A DNA stretch of 31,119 bases from CAZAFM01 sp964484395 (GCA_964484395.1 CAZAFM010000017.1:1-31119); one strand, 5' to 3'; positions 8,834 to 16,913 are shown, counted from the first letter of the stretch. Made by a program: numbers and translations. Notes: generated by a model not told the origin, from the letters alone.

Positions 8834-9732
8834 CTATATACTTTCAAATTTGACATTTTCCATCCAAGCAGTGAGTAGTTAAACCTATACTCAACATCTC
8901 TATTTGGTAGGTTTACTTTCAATCGTATTATAAGATTGTTAGTCTGAAATATGGGTGAAATTTTTTGCATATTCGCAATATCTTCAAGGTTATCTATCCC
9001 CATGGACTCTATAGATGTATATATCTTGTCATGCCTTGCTATCTTATCAACCTCATAACTCATAAGATTGACTGGCAAAGCTTCAGTAACACTTCTTGTG
9101 ATGTAGTTCATATTTAGTCCATCACCACCATCAAACCTAACCACATCTTCCCATTCTAAATTAAAACTCTTTTTGTCATCTGCTAACTCTGCATACTTTG
9201 ATAAAACAAGATTAAAGTCATCTATGTTTTTAATGTCACCCACAAATCCTCTGCCCTCTTTGCTTGTTAGTTTATAAGAGATTGTTTGTTTGGTTTTTGA
9301 TGATATGTTTGATAAAAAAACAGCTACAAAAAGTTCAGGATCTTTAATATCAAACTCTCTTAAATATGGAATAAAAAACTCATCTCTAAACCAAGGATCC
9401 TTTATTGAGTTTATATTGGGAATTCCATCATTTACACTAATAACAATCTCAAAACCACCATCTAAAGAATCAATATTAAAATATAGAGGAAGATATGTAA
9501 GTTTTTTTATAAACTCCTCTTTTTTATCCTTCTCCATAGAGGCAAGTGGCTTTTTGATGGCTTTTTCTAAAAACGGAACCAAATCATAGTAAAATAGATT
9601 TTCTTGAGTAATAAGTCTCCTATCCCGCTCACTTTTTTGGATAAAAAATAGTCCATCCATAGACATAGTTACTAAGAGTGAAACAACCGCCATAGTCATA
9701 ATAGTGCTAAAAAAAGCTATTCCACTTCTCAA
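8827..9732 (-). CDS. gspK: Type II secretion minor pseudopilin GspK
   Basis: A 301-residue pseudopilin, far longer than the other pseudopilins, as is normal for GspK. The N-terminus MRSG followed by IAFFSTIMTMAVVSLLV is a prepilin signal with cleavage after Gly4. The mature protein lacks Glu at position 5, which is a hallmark of GspK, the tip subunit. VNDGIPNINSI near 100-110 corresponds to the conserved Gly-x-x-Asn-x-Asn region. The start is a TTG that overlaps the gspJ stop as TTGA. With GspI and GspJ it would cap the pseudopilus. Confidence 0.85.
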   Translation of the reverse strand: MRSGIAFFSTIMTMAVVSLLVTMSMDGLFFIQKSERDRRLITQENLFYYDLVPFLEKAIKKPLASMEKDKKEEFIKKLTYLPLYFNIDSLDGGFEIVISVNDGIPNINSIKDPWFRDEFFIPYLREFDIKDPELFVAVFLSNISSKTKQTISYKLTSKEGRGFVGDIKNIDDFNLVLSKYAELADDKKSFNLEWEDVVRFDGGDGLNMNYITRSVTEALPVNLMSYEVDKIARHDKIYTSIESMGIDNLEDIANMQKISPIFQTNNLIIRLKVNLPNRDVEYRFNYSLLGWKMSNLKVYRW

Positions 9733-10244
9733 TCTTTTTCTCCAACATATAGTTTTAGATGAAGTGGTTTTTGCGACTCAAACTTCAGATATATCTCCAC
9801 AAACTCCTTTGCGTATGTTATCTTAAACAAATCAACATTTTTTCCTAAAACATCAAGATAGTAATTAGTAGAGTTATTAAGTGAAAATGTCTTAGGAGCC
9901 TCTCCTCTAACTAGGTAGTTAACCCCTTCTTCACCTTCAACAACAGCCCATTTTACATAGGGCTTGCGAATATTATGAAGAGAAAATGAGCTTTCAAAAT
10001 CTACTCTATCAAAATTCTTTGATACGCTTGAAGGCTTAATCTTAGCAGACTCTAGAAGGTCATAATATAGCAAATCAAGCACTCTTCTTTCATATCGTTT
10101 TTGATCAGCCTTTTGCATAACCTGCCTACTGGTCTTGTATGATGTCTCAAATAGGGTTGACAAAAAGAGTACTAAGAGTGTAAGGACTACTATAGAAACA
10201 AGAACTTCTATAAGAGTAAAACCTTTTTTATTTGAAGCGATAAT
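9729..10244 (-). CDS. gspJ: Type II secretion minor pseudopilin GspJ, apparent ATT start
   Basis: A pseudopilin of about 171 residues whose signal reads I-I-A-S-N-K-K-G followed by FTLIEVLVSIVVLTLLVLF, with cleavage after Gly8 and Glu at mature position 5. Reading back in frame, the first stop is TGA at 10250-10248. Only GGT, ATT (10244) and ATC (10241) occur before the prepilin motif, with no ATG, GTG or TTG. The first conventional start, TTG at 10163, would remove the signal and half the membrane helix. An AGAGGGGG purine run lies 6 bases upstream of ATT, and the start lies inside gspI (overlap to 10228). I therefore choose ATT, with ATC as the alternative. Confidence 0.8.
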   Translation of the reverse strand: MIASNKKGFTLIEVLVSIVVLTLLVLFLSTLFETSYKTSRQVMQKADQKRYERRVLDLLYYDLLESAKIKPSSVSKNFDRVDFESSFSLHNIRKPYVKWAVVEGEEGVNYLVRGEAPKTFSLNNSTNYYLDVLGKNVDLFKITYAKEFVEIYLKFESQKPLHLKLYVGEKD

Positions 10245-10587
10245 ACCTCACCCCCTCTTCACCCACCTGAATATTTTGGAAGTATAAATCAAGCTCAAGT
10301 GTGAGGTTATAATCTAGTTGATACTCATAAGTAAATACATCTTCATCACTACCTCTATCAACACTTAACTCTGGCATATCTATATCTTTTAGTTGTGAAT
10401 AATCATCAATTGTTGCTAAATCATCTCTAGAAGAAACTACCAAAGATGAGAGATCTAACCTACTGTCATTAGCATAAGTGGTACCCTCTATATTGGCACT
10501 AGATAGCTTCATAAGCGCTACACCAATCAAAGCTAAAAGCACTATGGATACAACAACCTCCATTAGTGTAAAAGCCTGCCTATTCAT
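10228..10587 (-). CDS. gspI: Type II secretion minor pseudopilin GspI
   Basis: A 119-residue pseudopilin with the signal MNRQA and mature start FTLMEVVVSIVLLALIGVAL. Cleavage would follow Ala5 rather than the usual Gly, and Glu is at mature position 5. The size fits GspI, the minor pseudopilin that starts tip assembly with GspJ and GspK. It overlaps gspH by 8 bases upstream, and its last codons contain the ribosome-binding site and unusual start of gspJ, so the two are probably coupled. Confidence 0.85.
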   Translation of the reverse strand: MNRQAFTLMEVVVSIVLLALIGVALMKLSSANIEGTTYANDSRLDLSSLVVSSRDDLATIDDYSQLKDIDMPELSVDRGSDEDVFTYEYQLDYNLTLELDLYFQNIQVGEEGVRYYRFK

Positions 10588-11110
10588 TGCTTAGGCTCAT
10601 TAATCGATACTTATTTGAAAAAAGCATTTCTTTTGCATCATTAAAGTTACTTTCTTCATACTTATTCCAGAGCATTGGTCCATAAGCTATGTAGTTATCC
10701 TCATACTCCAAAACTGCACTATCAAACACAGCATTTGGCATAAGCTTATAAACAAACTGCACATCTTTACCATATCTAACCTCAGATTCTAAGAACTCTT
10801 TATCTAATAGCCTCTGATCCATCGTAAAAAAGTGCATCTTAGCATTACTTGGAAACTCAATCTCATCTTCAAGTATACCATCTACCTCAAGATAGCAACC
10901 ATCTCTAAAGCATATAAGCTTAACCACAGAATCATATCCATACCTAGCTTCAAGCATCTTCTCTCTAAAGTCCTGCTTTGAGCCTTTTGGCTCAAAACTT
11001 CGTTTATCAAAAATAGCAAATGCTAGATAGTAGACTACCCCCATAATGAGGATAACAACCATAAGTTCAAAGATTGTAAAAGAGCGCTTCAAGCTATTAT
11101 TTTGAATCAC
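10580..11110 (-). CDS. gspH: Type II secretion minor pseudopilin GspH-like
   Basis: A 176-residue pseudopilin. The signal is MIQNNSLKRS and the mature start is FTIFELMVVILIMGVVYYLA, with Glu at mature position 5. The residue before the predicted cleavage site is Ser10, not Gly or Ala, which is unusual for a prepilin-peptidase substrate. The start is GTG at 11110, overlapping gspG by 14 bases; a TTG at codon 7 is an alternative that gives a short leader. A Cys pair (CFRDGC) near 62-67 may form a disulfide. Position between gspG and gspI supports GspH. Confidence 0.8.
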   Translation of the reverse strand: MIQNNSLKRSFTIFELMVVILIMGVVYYLAFAIFDKRSFEPKGSKQDFREKMLEARYGYDSVVKLICFRDGCYLEVDGILEDEIEFPSNAKMHFFTMDQRLLDKEFLESEVRYGKDVQFVYKLMPNAVFDSAVLEYEDNYIAYGPMLWNKYEESNFNDAKEMLFSNKYRLMSLSNE

Positions 11111-11525
11111 TATACTTTATATCAGCATCTATCTCTTCACCACCCTCTTCTCCATCAGCACCAAGAGAGATTATCTCAAAACCTGAGCCATCTTTGAAAT
11201 ATAGATACTCATTCGCCCAAGGGTCTTTAGGTATGCTTTTACCTCCTAAATACCCTCCTCTAGCGTAATTTGGAAGGTCTAAATCCTCTGGCTTTTCTAT
11301 AAGTATCTCAAGTCCCTCCTCAGTTGTTGGATACCTACCATTATCAAGTCTAAACATATTTAGAGCCTCTTCAAGTTGCTTCATCTGTACTGTTGTTAGC
11401 TTCACTTTAGCATCATCACTCTTTCCAACTAGATTTGGAACAACAATAGCTGCTAAAAGTCCCAAGATAACAATAACAACCATAAGTTCTATAAGTGAAA
11501 ATCCACCTCTTTTAACTCTCTTCAT
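11097..11525 (-). CDS. gspG: Type II secretion major pseudopilin GspG
   Basis: A 142-residue major pseudopilin with the signal MKRVKRGG cut before FSLIELMVVIVILGLLAAIV, and Glu at mature position 5. The body has the GspG signature DNGRYPTTEEGLE (about 62-74) and the calcium-loop region with KDPWANEYLY (about 99-108). GspG polymerises into the pseudopilus that pushes folded exoproteins through the secretin. It is the first gene of the operon, with a TATAAT box about 22 bases upstream. The prepilin peptidase (GspO) is not encoded in the window and must be elsewhere. Confidence 0.97.
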   Translation of the reverse strand: MKRVKRGGFSLIELMVVIVILGLLAAIVVPNLVGKSDDAKVKLTTVQMKQLEEALNMFRLDNGRYPTTEEGLEILIEKPEDLDLPNYARGGYLGGKSIPKDPWANEYLYFKDGSGFEIISLGADGEEGGEEIDADIKYSDSK

Positions 11526-11546
11526 TCAACACCTTTTTTTGTTTGG

Positions 11547-11552
11547 ATTATA
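11547..11552 (-). promoter_or_regulatory. -10 element of the type II secretion operon
   Basis: On the minus strand a perfect TATAAT lies 22 bases before the gspG ATG, preceded by TTG. Campylobacterota promoters commonly have a strong -10 and a poor -35, and no convincing -35 is visible here. The AAGGTG that follows is a weak ribosome-binding site. All 12 gsp genes and the omptin-like gene downstream are overlapping or adjacent, so this may drive the whole set. Confidence 0.5.
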
Positions 11553-11693
11553 CAAGTGTTTGGATTTATATATAGTTAAAAGCAGAAATCAAACAACAAA
11601 CTTAAGCTAAATTGTGTCTGTAAATAAAATTTTATGTTAATTTAATATTTATGCTCATAAAATATGGTATTAAAATTAAAATCAGGAGGGATT

Positions 11694-12434
11694 ATGAAAA
11701 AATCACTACTAGTTGCTTCACTTCTTTGTGGAACACTTCTAAGTGCGGGAGAATTTGAGATAGGGCTTGGTGCACAACTTATAAAACCAGATGGTAAATT
11801 TAAGTATGGTAAATCATCTACCGCTACTGAGATTGATTTAAAGAGTGATTTAGGAATTGATGATAGAAAAGTATCAGCAAAACCTTATATGCAGTATAGC
11901 TTCGGAAGTCACAAGATTTTTGCAAACTATGAGTACTATAGTGCTGATAGTACAGAACTTCTTAATAAAAACATAAACTTTGATAACAAAGTATACGCAA
12001 CTGGGACAAACCTATATAGTAAACTAGAGTATAATTGGTTTCAAACAGGATATAGATACAAGGCCCTAAAGAAAAAAGACTCATACAGCCTAGGAGTAGG
12101 TGTTGATGTTAATGTCATAGACCTTAAAACAGAGCTCAAAAACAACACTAATAGTAGTAGCTTTGATGAGACACTCCCTCTACCAACTATTGCACTTGAA
12201 GGTGATGTAAACATTCACAACTCTTTAGCACTAGTAGGAAAAGCTTCATTTCTTCCAGCAGGAAAAGTTGACTACCAAGAGTACTATGGCGGCGCTAAGT
12301 GGGAGTGTTTACTTGTTGATAATGTCATACTAAACGCAGGCTATCAGTACAAAAAACTAGATCTTGATGTAGATGATATTGATGGTCATCTTGACTTTTC
12401 TGGCTTTTACATAGGGGCAGGGTATAGGTTCTAA
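11694..12434 (+). CDS. Outer-membrane beta-barrel protein
   Basis: A 246-residue protein with a clear signal peptide (residues 1-18, MKKSLLVASLLCGTLLSA) and a C-terminal YIGAGYRF ending in Phe, both marks of an outer-membrane barrel. The body has alternating hydrophobic and polar strands, e.g. KPYMQYSFGSHKIFANYEYY near 61-80 and WFQTGYRYKA near 110. It resembles small barrels of the TIGR04219 type, though that name is tentative. I chose the ATG at 11694 because AGGAGGG lies 3 bases upstream; an upstream GTG/ATG at 11664 would add a tail before the signal peptide. It is divergent from the gsp operon and shares its control region. Confidence 0.75.
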   Translation: MKKSLLVASLLCGTLLSAGEFEIGLGAQLIKPDGKFKYGKSSTATEIDLKSDLGIDDRKVSAKPYMQYSFGSHKIFANYEYYSADSTELLNKNINFDNKVYATGTNLYSKLEYNWFQTGYRYKALKKKDSYSLGVGVDVNVIDLKTELKNNTNSSSFDETLPLPTIALEGDVNIHNSLALVGKASFLPAGKVDYQEYYGGAKWECLLVDNVILNAGYQYKKLDLDVDDIDGHLDFSGFYIGAGYRF

Positions 12435-12520
12435 ACCTCCCCTCTTCTAGCACTTCATATTTAATTAAACTTATATTATGTAATTAGATGTTAAGATTAT
12501 GAAAAAGATTTAGGGGTGGC

Positions 12521-13162
12521 ATGAAAATCTTTTTACTAGAAGATGATAAGAGCTTGAACTCAATACTGTGTGATTTCCTTACCTCAAAAAACTATCAAGT
12601 TACTTCATTCCTAAGTAGCAAAGAGGCTATTGAGCATATATTTAATGATTTTGATATCTACTTACTTGACCTGAATATGCCTGATATAAACGGGCTTGAG
12701 ATACTAAGAACCATTCGGGCTAAAAATCAAAGCACACCAGTAATAGTCATAAGTGGAAAAACAGATATTAAAAGCGTTCTTGAGGGCTACAAATTAGGAT
12801 GTAGTGACTATCTAAGAAAGCCTTTTGATGCTAGAGAGTTACTAGCTAAAATAACTACACTTACAAATAGTACATCTCAAGTAATAAAACTATCTTATAA
12901 CTGCTCTTATGACTTTAGCACCTCATCACTCAACCATGGAGACAAAAAAGTCAATCTAACCAAGAATGAAACTAAGATTTTAAACTATCTTATAAAACAT
13001 CAAGGACAAGTAGTTTCAAAAGATAAACTATCAAAATATATATGGGATGAAGATTCAAAAAAAAGTGATGAGGCGTTAAGAAGTGCTATTTTTAGACTTA
13101 GACAGAAACTGCCTAGAAATCTTATTAAAAGTCACTTTGATATGGGTCTTTCAATAGACTAG
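12521..13162 (+). CDS. OmpR/PhoB-family response regulator (orphan)
   Basis: A 213-residue two-domain regulator. The receiver domain (1-115) has the acidic pair Glu7/Asp8, the phosphorylation site Asp50 in YLLDLNMPD, Ser/Thr near 78 and Lys100 in LRKP. The winged-helix domain (about 125-213) carries LTKNETKILNYLIKHQGQVVS and the recognition helix ALRSAIFRLRQKL. The last wing strand reads DMGLSID, where most family members have a Gly-Tyr turn, so DNA contact may differ. No histidine kinase lies beside it. AGGGGTGG precedes the ATG. It converges on era with a single-base gap. Confidence 0.9.
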   Translation: MKIFLLEDDKSLNSILCDFLTSKNYQVTSFLSSKEAIEHIFNDFDIYLLDLNMPDINGLEILRTIRAKNQSTPVIVISGKTDIKSVLEGYKLGCSDYLRKPFDARELLAKITTLTNSTSQVIKLSYNCSYDFSTSSLNHGDKKVNLTKNETKILNYLIKHQGQVVSKDKLSKYIWDEDSKKSDEALRSAIFRLRQKLPRNLIKSHFDMGLSID

Positions 13163-13163
13163 A

Positions 13164-14045
13164 TTATCGGTAACCCATATCTTCTATACTTTTTTTGTTA
13201 TTTGTCCAGTTTTTGACTAATTTTACAAATAGTTTTAGGTATATCTTTTTTCCGCTAAACTCCTCTAGCTTTAGCCTAGCATCTTTTCCTAGTCGCTTTA
13301 ACGCTTCTCCACCCTTGCCTATAACTATACCTTTTTGGCTCTCTTTTTCAACCACCACTATAGCAAAAACCCTATCTAGGGTGTCACTCTCCTCAATACT
13401 CTCTATAACAACATCACTACCATAAGGTATCTCATCACTAAACTTATCAAACAGGGTCTCGCGGATAAGCTCTTTGTATATATCTTTTACATAAACATCA
13501 CTTAACATATCTTCTTCATAATAGAACTCACCCTCGCTTAAATGCTTTACCACACTATCTAAAAATAGTTCTTTCCCTCTATCTTTTGTAGCACTAAGAG
13601 GTATAATCTCCAAAAATCTATCACTATACTTTGAGTACTCTAGAAGCTTTTTTGCTAGCTCATTAGCATCCACAAAGTCACACTTTGTTAGAACAACTAT
13701 ATGTTTTCTACCCTTGGAGTTTTCCAAAAACTGTTCATAGTCTTTCAAAGAGTCAGTAACTGGAACCAAAAAGCAAGTAATATCACAATCTTCAAGCGCC
13801 CTCAAAGCCTCACTCATCATAAATTTGTTAAGCTCTCTCTCTTTTTCATGAAGTCCTGGAGTATCTACAAACACTATTTGAGAGTTTTTATGCAAGACTA
13901 TTATCTGCATTCTTTTTCTAGTGGCATTTGCCTTTTTAGAGACCATTGCAAGCCTCTCTCCTAAAACCCAGTTTAAAAGTGTGCTTTTTCCAGCATTTGG
14001 ACGACCTAGAACTGCTACAAAACCAGATTTTTTAGGAGGGGACAT
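13164..14045 (-). CDS. era: GTPase Era
   Basis: A 293-residue ribosome-assembly GTPase that binds the 3' end of 16S rRNA. The G domain has G1 GRPNAGKST (15-23), G2 ATRKR near 41, G3 DTPGLHE (about 62) and G4 TKCD (about 121). The C-terminal KH domain (about 210-290) contains KGIVIGKGGEALKRLG. The length is standard. The ATG overlaps the hslU stop as TAATG, so the two genes are coupled; hslU-era is a common Campylobacterota order. Confidence 0.97.
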   Translation of the reverse strand: MSPPKKSGFVAVLGRPNAGKSTLLNWVLGERLAMVSKKANATRKRMQIIVLHKNSQIVFVDTPGLHEKERELNKFMMSEALRALEDCDITCFLVPVTDSLKDYEQFLENSKGRKHIVVLTKCDFVDANELAKKLLEYSKYSDRFLEIIPLSATKDRGKELFLDSVVKHLSEGEFYYEEDMLSDVYVKDIYKELIRETLFDKFSDEIPYGSDVVIESIEESDTLDRVFAIVVVEKESQKGIVIGKGGEALKRLGKDARLKLEEFSGKKIYLKLFVKLVKNWTNNKKSIEDMGYR

Positions 14046-15376
14046 TAGAGGATATACCTAGCACTATCTACATCTTCTATGAGGTCACTTAGTTTTTCTT
14101 CAACAAGCTCTTTTGTGATAACTATACTCTCTCCACTCTTAGTATCAGCATCAAAACTTATATCTTCAAGTATTCGCTCAACTACAGTATGAAGGCGTCT
14201 TGCACCTATATCTTCTGTTTTCTCATTTGCCATCTGTGAGTACCTAGCAATACTTTTAATAGCATCATCATCAAACTTTAATTCAACACCCTCAACACCT
14301 AGAAGTGCTTTATACTGAAACAGTAGTGAGTTTTTTGTCTGAGTAAGTATCTGATATAGTGCATCTTCACTTAAAGAGCTAAGCTCTACTCTTAGAGGAA
14401 ACCTACCTTGAAGCTCTGGAATAAGATCACTAGGCTTACTTATATGAAATGCACCAGCTGAGATAAAGAGTATATGGTCAGTCTTTACTTGACCATGCTT
14501 GGTACTAACTGAAGAGCCTTCAACTATCGGTAGTAAGTCTCTTTGAACACCCTCTTTACTCGGGTCTTGACGGTTAGATGAGCCACTACTAACTGCTATT
14601 TTATCCATCTCATCTATAAAGACTATTCCACCCTGCTCTGCTCGCTTTAGCGCCTCTATCTTTATGGCCTCACTATCAAGCACATTTTCACTAGCTTCTA
14701 CTTTGAGAATATCTTTTGCCTCTTTGACAGTTACCTCTTTTTTTGTGTTCTCTTTGTTTAGTCCTGCAAATATATTTCCTAAAGATTCTTGTACCTTTAC
14801 TATTTCAGGTGGAACATTTGAGTCATTAAAATCCAAACTCTTTTTTGATACACTTATCTCAACCTTTAGGTGATCCACTTCACCTTTTCTTACCCTATCA
14901 GCCATCTTTTTAAAGCTCTCATCATACTCGCTTTTTTTCTGCTCACTTGCGCTTTTTGGGAGTGGCGGAAGAAGTCTCTCTGTTATTTTGTTTATTACAT
15001 ACTCATCTATATTGCCTTTGTTTTTCTCTTTTTGCTCCTCTTTTACTATCCTAAAAGACTCTGCTACTAAATCTCTTATCATAGACTCCACATCTCGTCC
15101 CACAAAGCCAACTTCAGTATACTTACTAGCCTCTACTTTGATAAAAGGAAAACCTAGCATCTTTGAGAGTCTTCTTGCTATCTCAGTTTTACCTACACCA
15201 GTTGAACCTATCATCAAGATATTTTTTGGCATTATCTCATCTTGTATCTCTTTTTTAAGCTGCATTCGTCTATATCTGTTCCTTAGAGCAATTGCTACTG
15301 CTTTTTTAGCTTCCTTCTGTCCTATGATGTACTCATCTAGAAACTCAACAATCTGCCTTGGAGTTAAATCTTTCAT
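14045..15376 (-). CDS. hslU: HslU ATPase of the HslUV protease
   Basis: A 443-residue AAA+ unfoldase. The N-terminus has LTPRQIVEFLDEYIIGQ, typical of HslU. Walker A is GSTGVGKT (about 57-64), the pore loop is in KYTEVGFVGRDVE (about 85-97), Walker B is GIVFIDEMDK (about 245), and sensor 2 is in GARRLHTVVE. The C-terminus ARYIL docks into HslV and activates it. The long variable I domain (about 105-235) is present. It follows hslV by 7 bases. Confidence 0.97.
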   Translation of the reverse strand: MKDLTPRQIVEFLDEYIIGQKEAKKAVAIALRNRYRRMQLKKEIQDEIMPKNILMIGSTGVGKTEIARRLSKMLGFPFIKVEASKYTEVGFVGRDVESMIRDLVAESFRIVKEEQKEKNKGNIDEYVINKITERLLPPLPKSASEQKKSEYDESFKKMADRVRKGEVDHLKVEISVSKKSLDFNDSNVPPEIVKVQESLGNIFAGLNKENTKKEVTVKEAKDILKVEASENVLDSEAIKIEALKRAEQGGIVFIDEMDKIAVSSGSSNRQDPSKEGVQRDLLPIVEGSSVSTKHGQVKTDHILFISAGAFHISKPSDLIPELQGRFPLRVELSSLSEDALYQILTQTKNSLLFQYKALLGVEGVELKFDDDAIKSIARYSQMANEKTEDIGARRLHTVVERILEDISFDADTKSGESIVITKELVEEKLSDLIEDVDSARYIL

Positions 15377-15383
15377 ATGTCTC

Positions 15384-15914
15384 CTAAATAGTTAATGTTC
15401 GTATATTTGTATTTGTATATATGCAGAGGTCACCTGCTATTTTAAGTGACTCCTCTACTAGCTCTTTTGGCTCTAAATCAGCATGATTTACCAATGCTCT
15501 TGCAGCTGAGAGGGCGTAGTTTCCTCCACTTCCAATAGCTGCTAAACACCCATCTTCTGGTTCTACTACATCACCAGTTCCACTTAAAATAAAAATATTT
15601 TCACGATTTAGAACAATCATCATCGCCTCAAGGCGTCTTAGATATTTATCTTTTCTCCACTCTTTAGAGAAATCTACGACTGACTTTAGAAGTTCACCCT
15701 TTCTGTTTTGAAGTATGCCTTCAAACATATCAAAAAGGTTAAAAGCATCAGCTGTACTTCCTGCAAAACCAGCTAGTATTTTGCCATGATAGAGACTTCT
15801 TAACTTATTAGCATTACCTTTTAATATAGTATTTCCAAAGGTCACTTGCCCATCTCCACCTATAACTGCTAGCTTTTCACTTTTATAAGCTAGTATGGTC
15901 GTAGCATCAAACAT
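15384..15914 (-). CDS. hslV: HslV protease subunit
   Basis: A 176-residue proteasome-like threonine peptidase. MFDA is removed so that Thr5 becomes the catalytic N-terminal Thr (TTILAYK); Helicobacter and Campylobacter HslV have similar short propeptides. GGDGQVTFGN (about 19-28), Lys near 37 and GFAGSTADAF are the catalytic and structural motifs. I chose the ATG at 15914, inside the last codons of rplI (8-base overlap), over an upstream in-frame start at 15929 that would add five residues and disturb the propeptide. Confidence 0.95.
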   Translation of the reverse strand: MFDATTILAYKSEKLAVIGGDGQVTFGNTILKGNANKLRSLYHGKILAGFAGSTADAFNLFDMFEGILQNRKGELLKSVVDFSKEWRKDKYLRRLEAMMIVLNRENIFILSGTGDVVEPEDGCLAAIGSGGNYALSAARALVNHADLEPKELVEESLKIAGDLCIYTNTNIRTLTI

Positions 15915-16359
15915 CCTCAGCCACCACATCTACTTTTAGCTTACCATGTATCCCATGTCCTAGTTTTATATCCACCTCATACACTCCAGTGGCTTTTAGG
16001 GGGTTGTCTATCTCTATACTTTTTTTATCTACTTCAATACTGTTCTCTTTTTGCAGAGCCTCTGCTATCTCATCTTTTGTTATAGCTCCAAAAAGCGCAC
16101 CATTTGCACCTACTTTTTTGGAGACTTTTACAGAGATGGCTTCTAGTTGTTTTTTTATACCCTCTAGCTTCTCCATCTCATCTTTAAGTCGTGCTTCTTC
16201 GTTTTTTCTATCCTCTTCCCACTGCTCTATGACTTCAGGAGTTGCAAGCTTTGCAAAGCCTTTTGCAATAAGGAAGTTCTGTCCATATCCCTGTTTTACA
16301 TCTTTTATTTCACCAGCTTTTCCTAAGCTTTTTACATCTTTTATAAGTAGTACTTTCAA
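15907..16359 (-). CDS. rplI: 50S ribosomal protein L9
   Basis: A 150-residue protein with the normal L9 layout: an N-terminal domain with the motif KVLLIKDVKSLGKAGEIKDV in part, GYGQNFLI (about 24-31), a long connecting helix (about 42-75), and a C-terminal domain containing GALFGAIT. The start is TTG with AGGAGG 4 bases upstream. It leads the rplI-hslV-hslU-era transcription unit. Confidence 0.96.
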   Translation of the reverse strand: MKVLLIKDVKSLGKAGEIKDVKQGYGQNFLIAKGFAKLATPEVIEQWEEDRKNEEARLKDEMEKLEGIKKQLEAISVKVSKKVGANGALFGAITKDEIAEALQKENSIEVDKKSIEIDNPLKATGVYEVDIKLGHGIHGKLKVDVVAEDV

Positions 16360-16386
16360 AAATCCTCCTAATACAATCTAACAATA

Positions 16387-16392
16387 ATTATA
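16387..16392 (-). promoter_or_regulatory. -10 element before rplI
   Basis: A perfect TATAAT on the minus strand lies 27 bases upstream of the rplI TTG, within an AT-rich stretch. It is the only strong -10 between rplI and the accessory region, so it probably drives rplI, hslV, hslU and era. No clear -35 is visible. Confidence 0.5.
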
Positions 16393-16619
16393 ATTTTGTG
16401 AGTTTACATTAAAAGAGTTTGAAAGAGGATTAAATAACTAACCTTACGCACATATAGGCAATATTTATCCAGATTTTGTAAAACTCAGACTGTAGCGACA
16501 GTAGACCCTTTACAACCCTATCTCCAAGAACAAACCCTCCCTTCGCTCTAAGCCTCTATAGATTATAATCTAGTCATAAAGAAATCTAGCGTCACGGCTC
16601 TTTATCTATCATTTGTAGG
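16393..16619. other. Non-coding junction between core and accessory regions
   Basis: I see no gene here. A 5-bp hairpin (ACTGT 16489-16493 and ACAGT 16498-16502) and a perfect 14-bp palindrome, TAGATTATAATCTA (16559-16572), are present; the latter contains a TATAAT. Neither can be assigned. The stretch separates conserved ribosomal genes from accessory genes and could be an old insertion boundary. Confidence 0.4.
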
Positions 16620-16712
16620 CTAGTTATGGTGTCTTTCCTGAGGTGTTTTGTATACAAATGTATACCAAAGCCCAAATGCCAAAATGGCAAAAGATATGAT
16701 AAGTATCTCCAT
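16620..16712 (-). CDS. Very small single-pass membrane protein
   Basis: A 30-residue open frame starting MEILIISFAILAFGLWYTF and ending in a short charged tail (KTPQERHHN). The first 20 residues form one membrane helix. Support that it is real: AAGGAGGA lies 6 bases before the ATG, inside the end of the upstream gene, and the ATG directly follows that gene's TAG. The pair would be co-translated. I do not recognise a family. Confidence 0.5.
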   Translation of the reverse strand: MEILIISFAILAFGLWYTFVYKTPQERHHN

Positions 16713-16901
16713 CTAGTCCTCCTTGTATTTATTGGTTGCACCAATTGCAATGATGCTTATGCTTATAAGTATGATGATGCTATCAACAAGGCTAAAACCA
16801 TTTGTAAACACAGTATACATACCATTTACAAGTAGTCCAAGTCCTACATCAGCGATAATCTCACCTACAATCTTTCTGTTTTGAAACCATCTTTTCTTCA
16901 T
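16713..16901 (-). CDS. Small membrane protein of unknown function
   Basis: A 62-residue protein starting MKKRWFQNRKIVGEIIADV, with two hydrophobic segments (about 12-30 and 37-55) and a charged tail ending KYKED. It may belong to a widespread group of tiny two-helix proteins, but I cannot name it. I chose the ATG at 16901; a TTG six codons upstream would read through the TATAAT box. There is no ribosome-binding site, and the -10 element ends 6 bases upstream, so the mRNA may be leaderless. Confidence 0.55.
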   Translation of the reverse strand: MKKRWFQNRKIVGEIIADVGLGLLVNGMYTVFTNGFSLVDSIIILISISIIAIGATNKYKED

Positions 16902-16907
16902 ATAATG

Positions 16908-16913
16908 ATTATA
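16908..16913 (-). promoter_or_regulatory. -10 element for the small membrane-protein pair
   Basis: A TATAAT on the minus strand ends 6 bases before the ATG at 16901. Transcription would begin at or beside the start codon, leaving no room for a ribosome-binding site. It is divergent from the restriction-gene promoter 70 bases away. Confidence 0.45.

Noticed and set aside
12521..13162. Response regulator read as truncated by a frameshift at its C-terminus
   Set aside because: The final residues still align in length with the last wing of OmpR-type regulators, with substitutions only; no continuation was found in another frame.
16559..16572. Perfect 14-bp palindrome TAGATTATAATCTA
   Set aside because: It is short, A+T-rich and contains a chance -10 word; no gene or partner copy was seen to give it a role.
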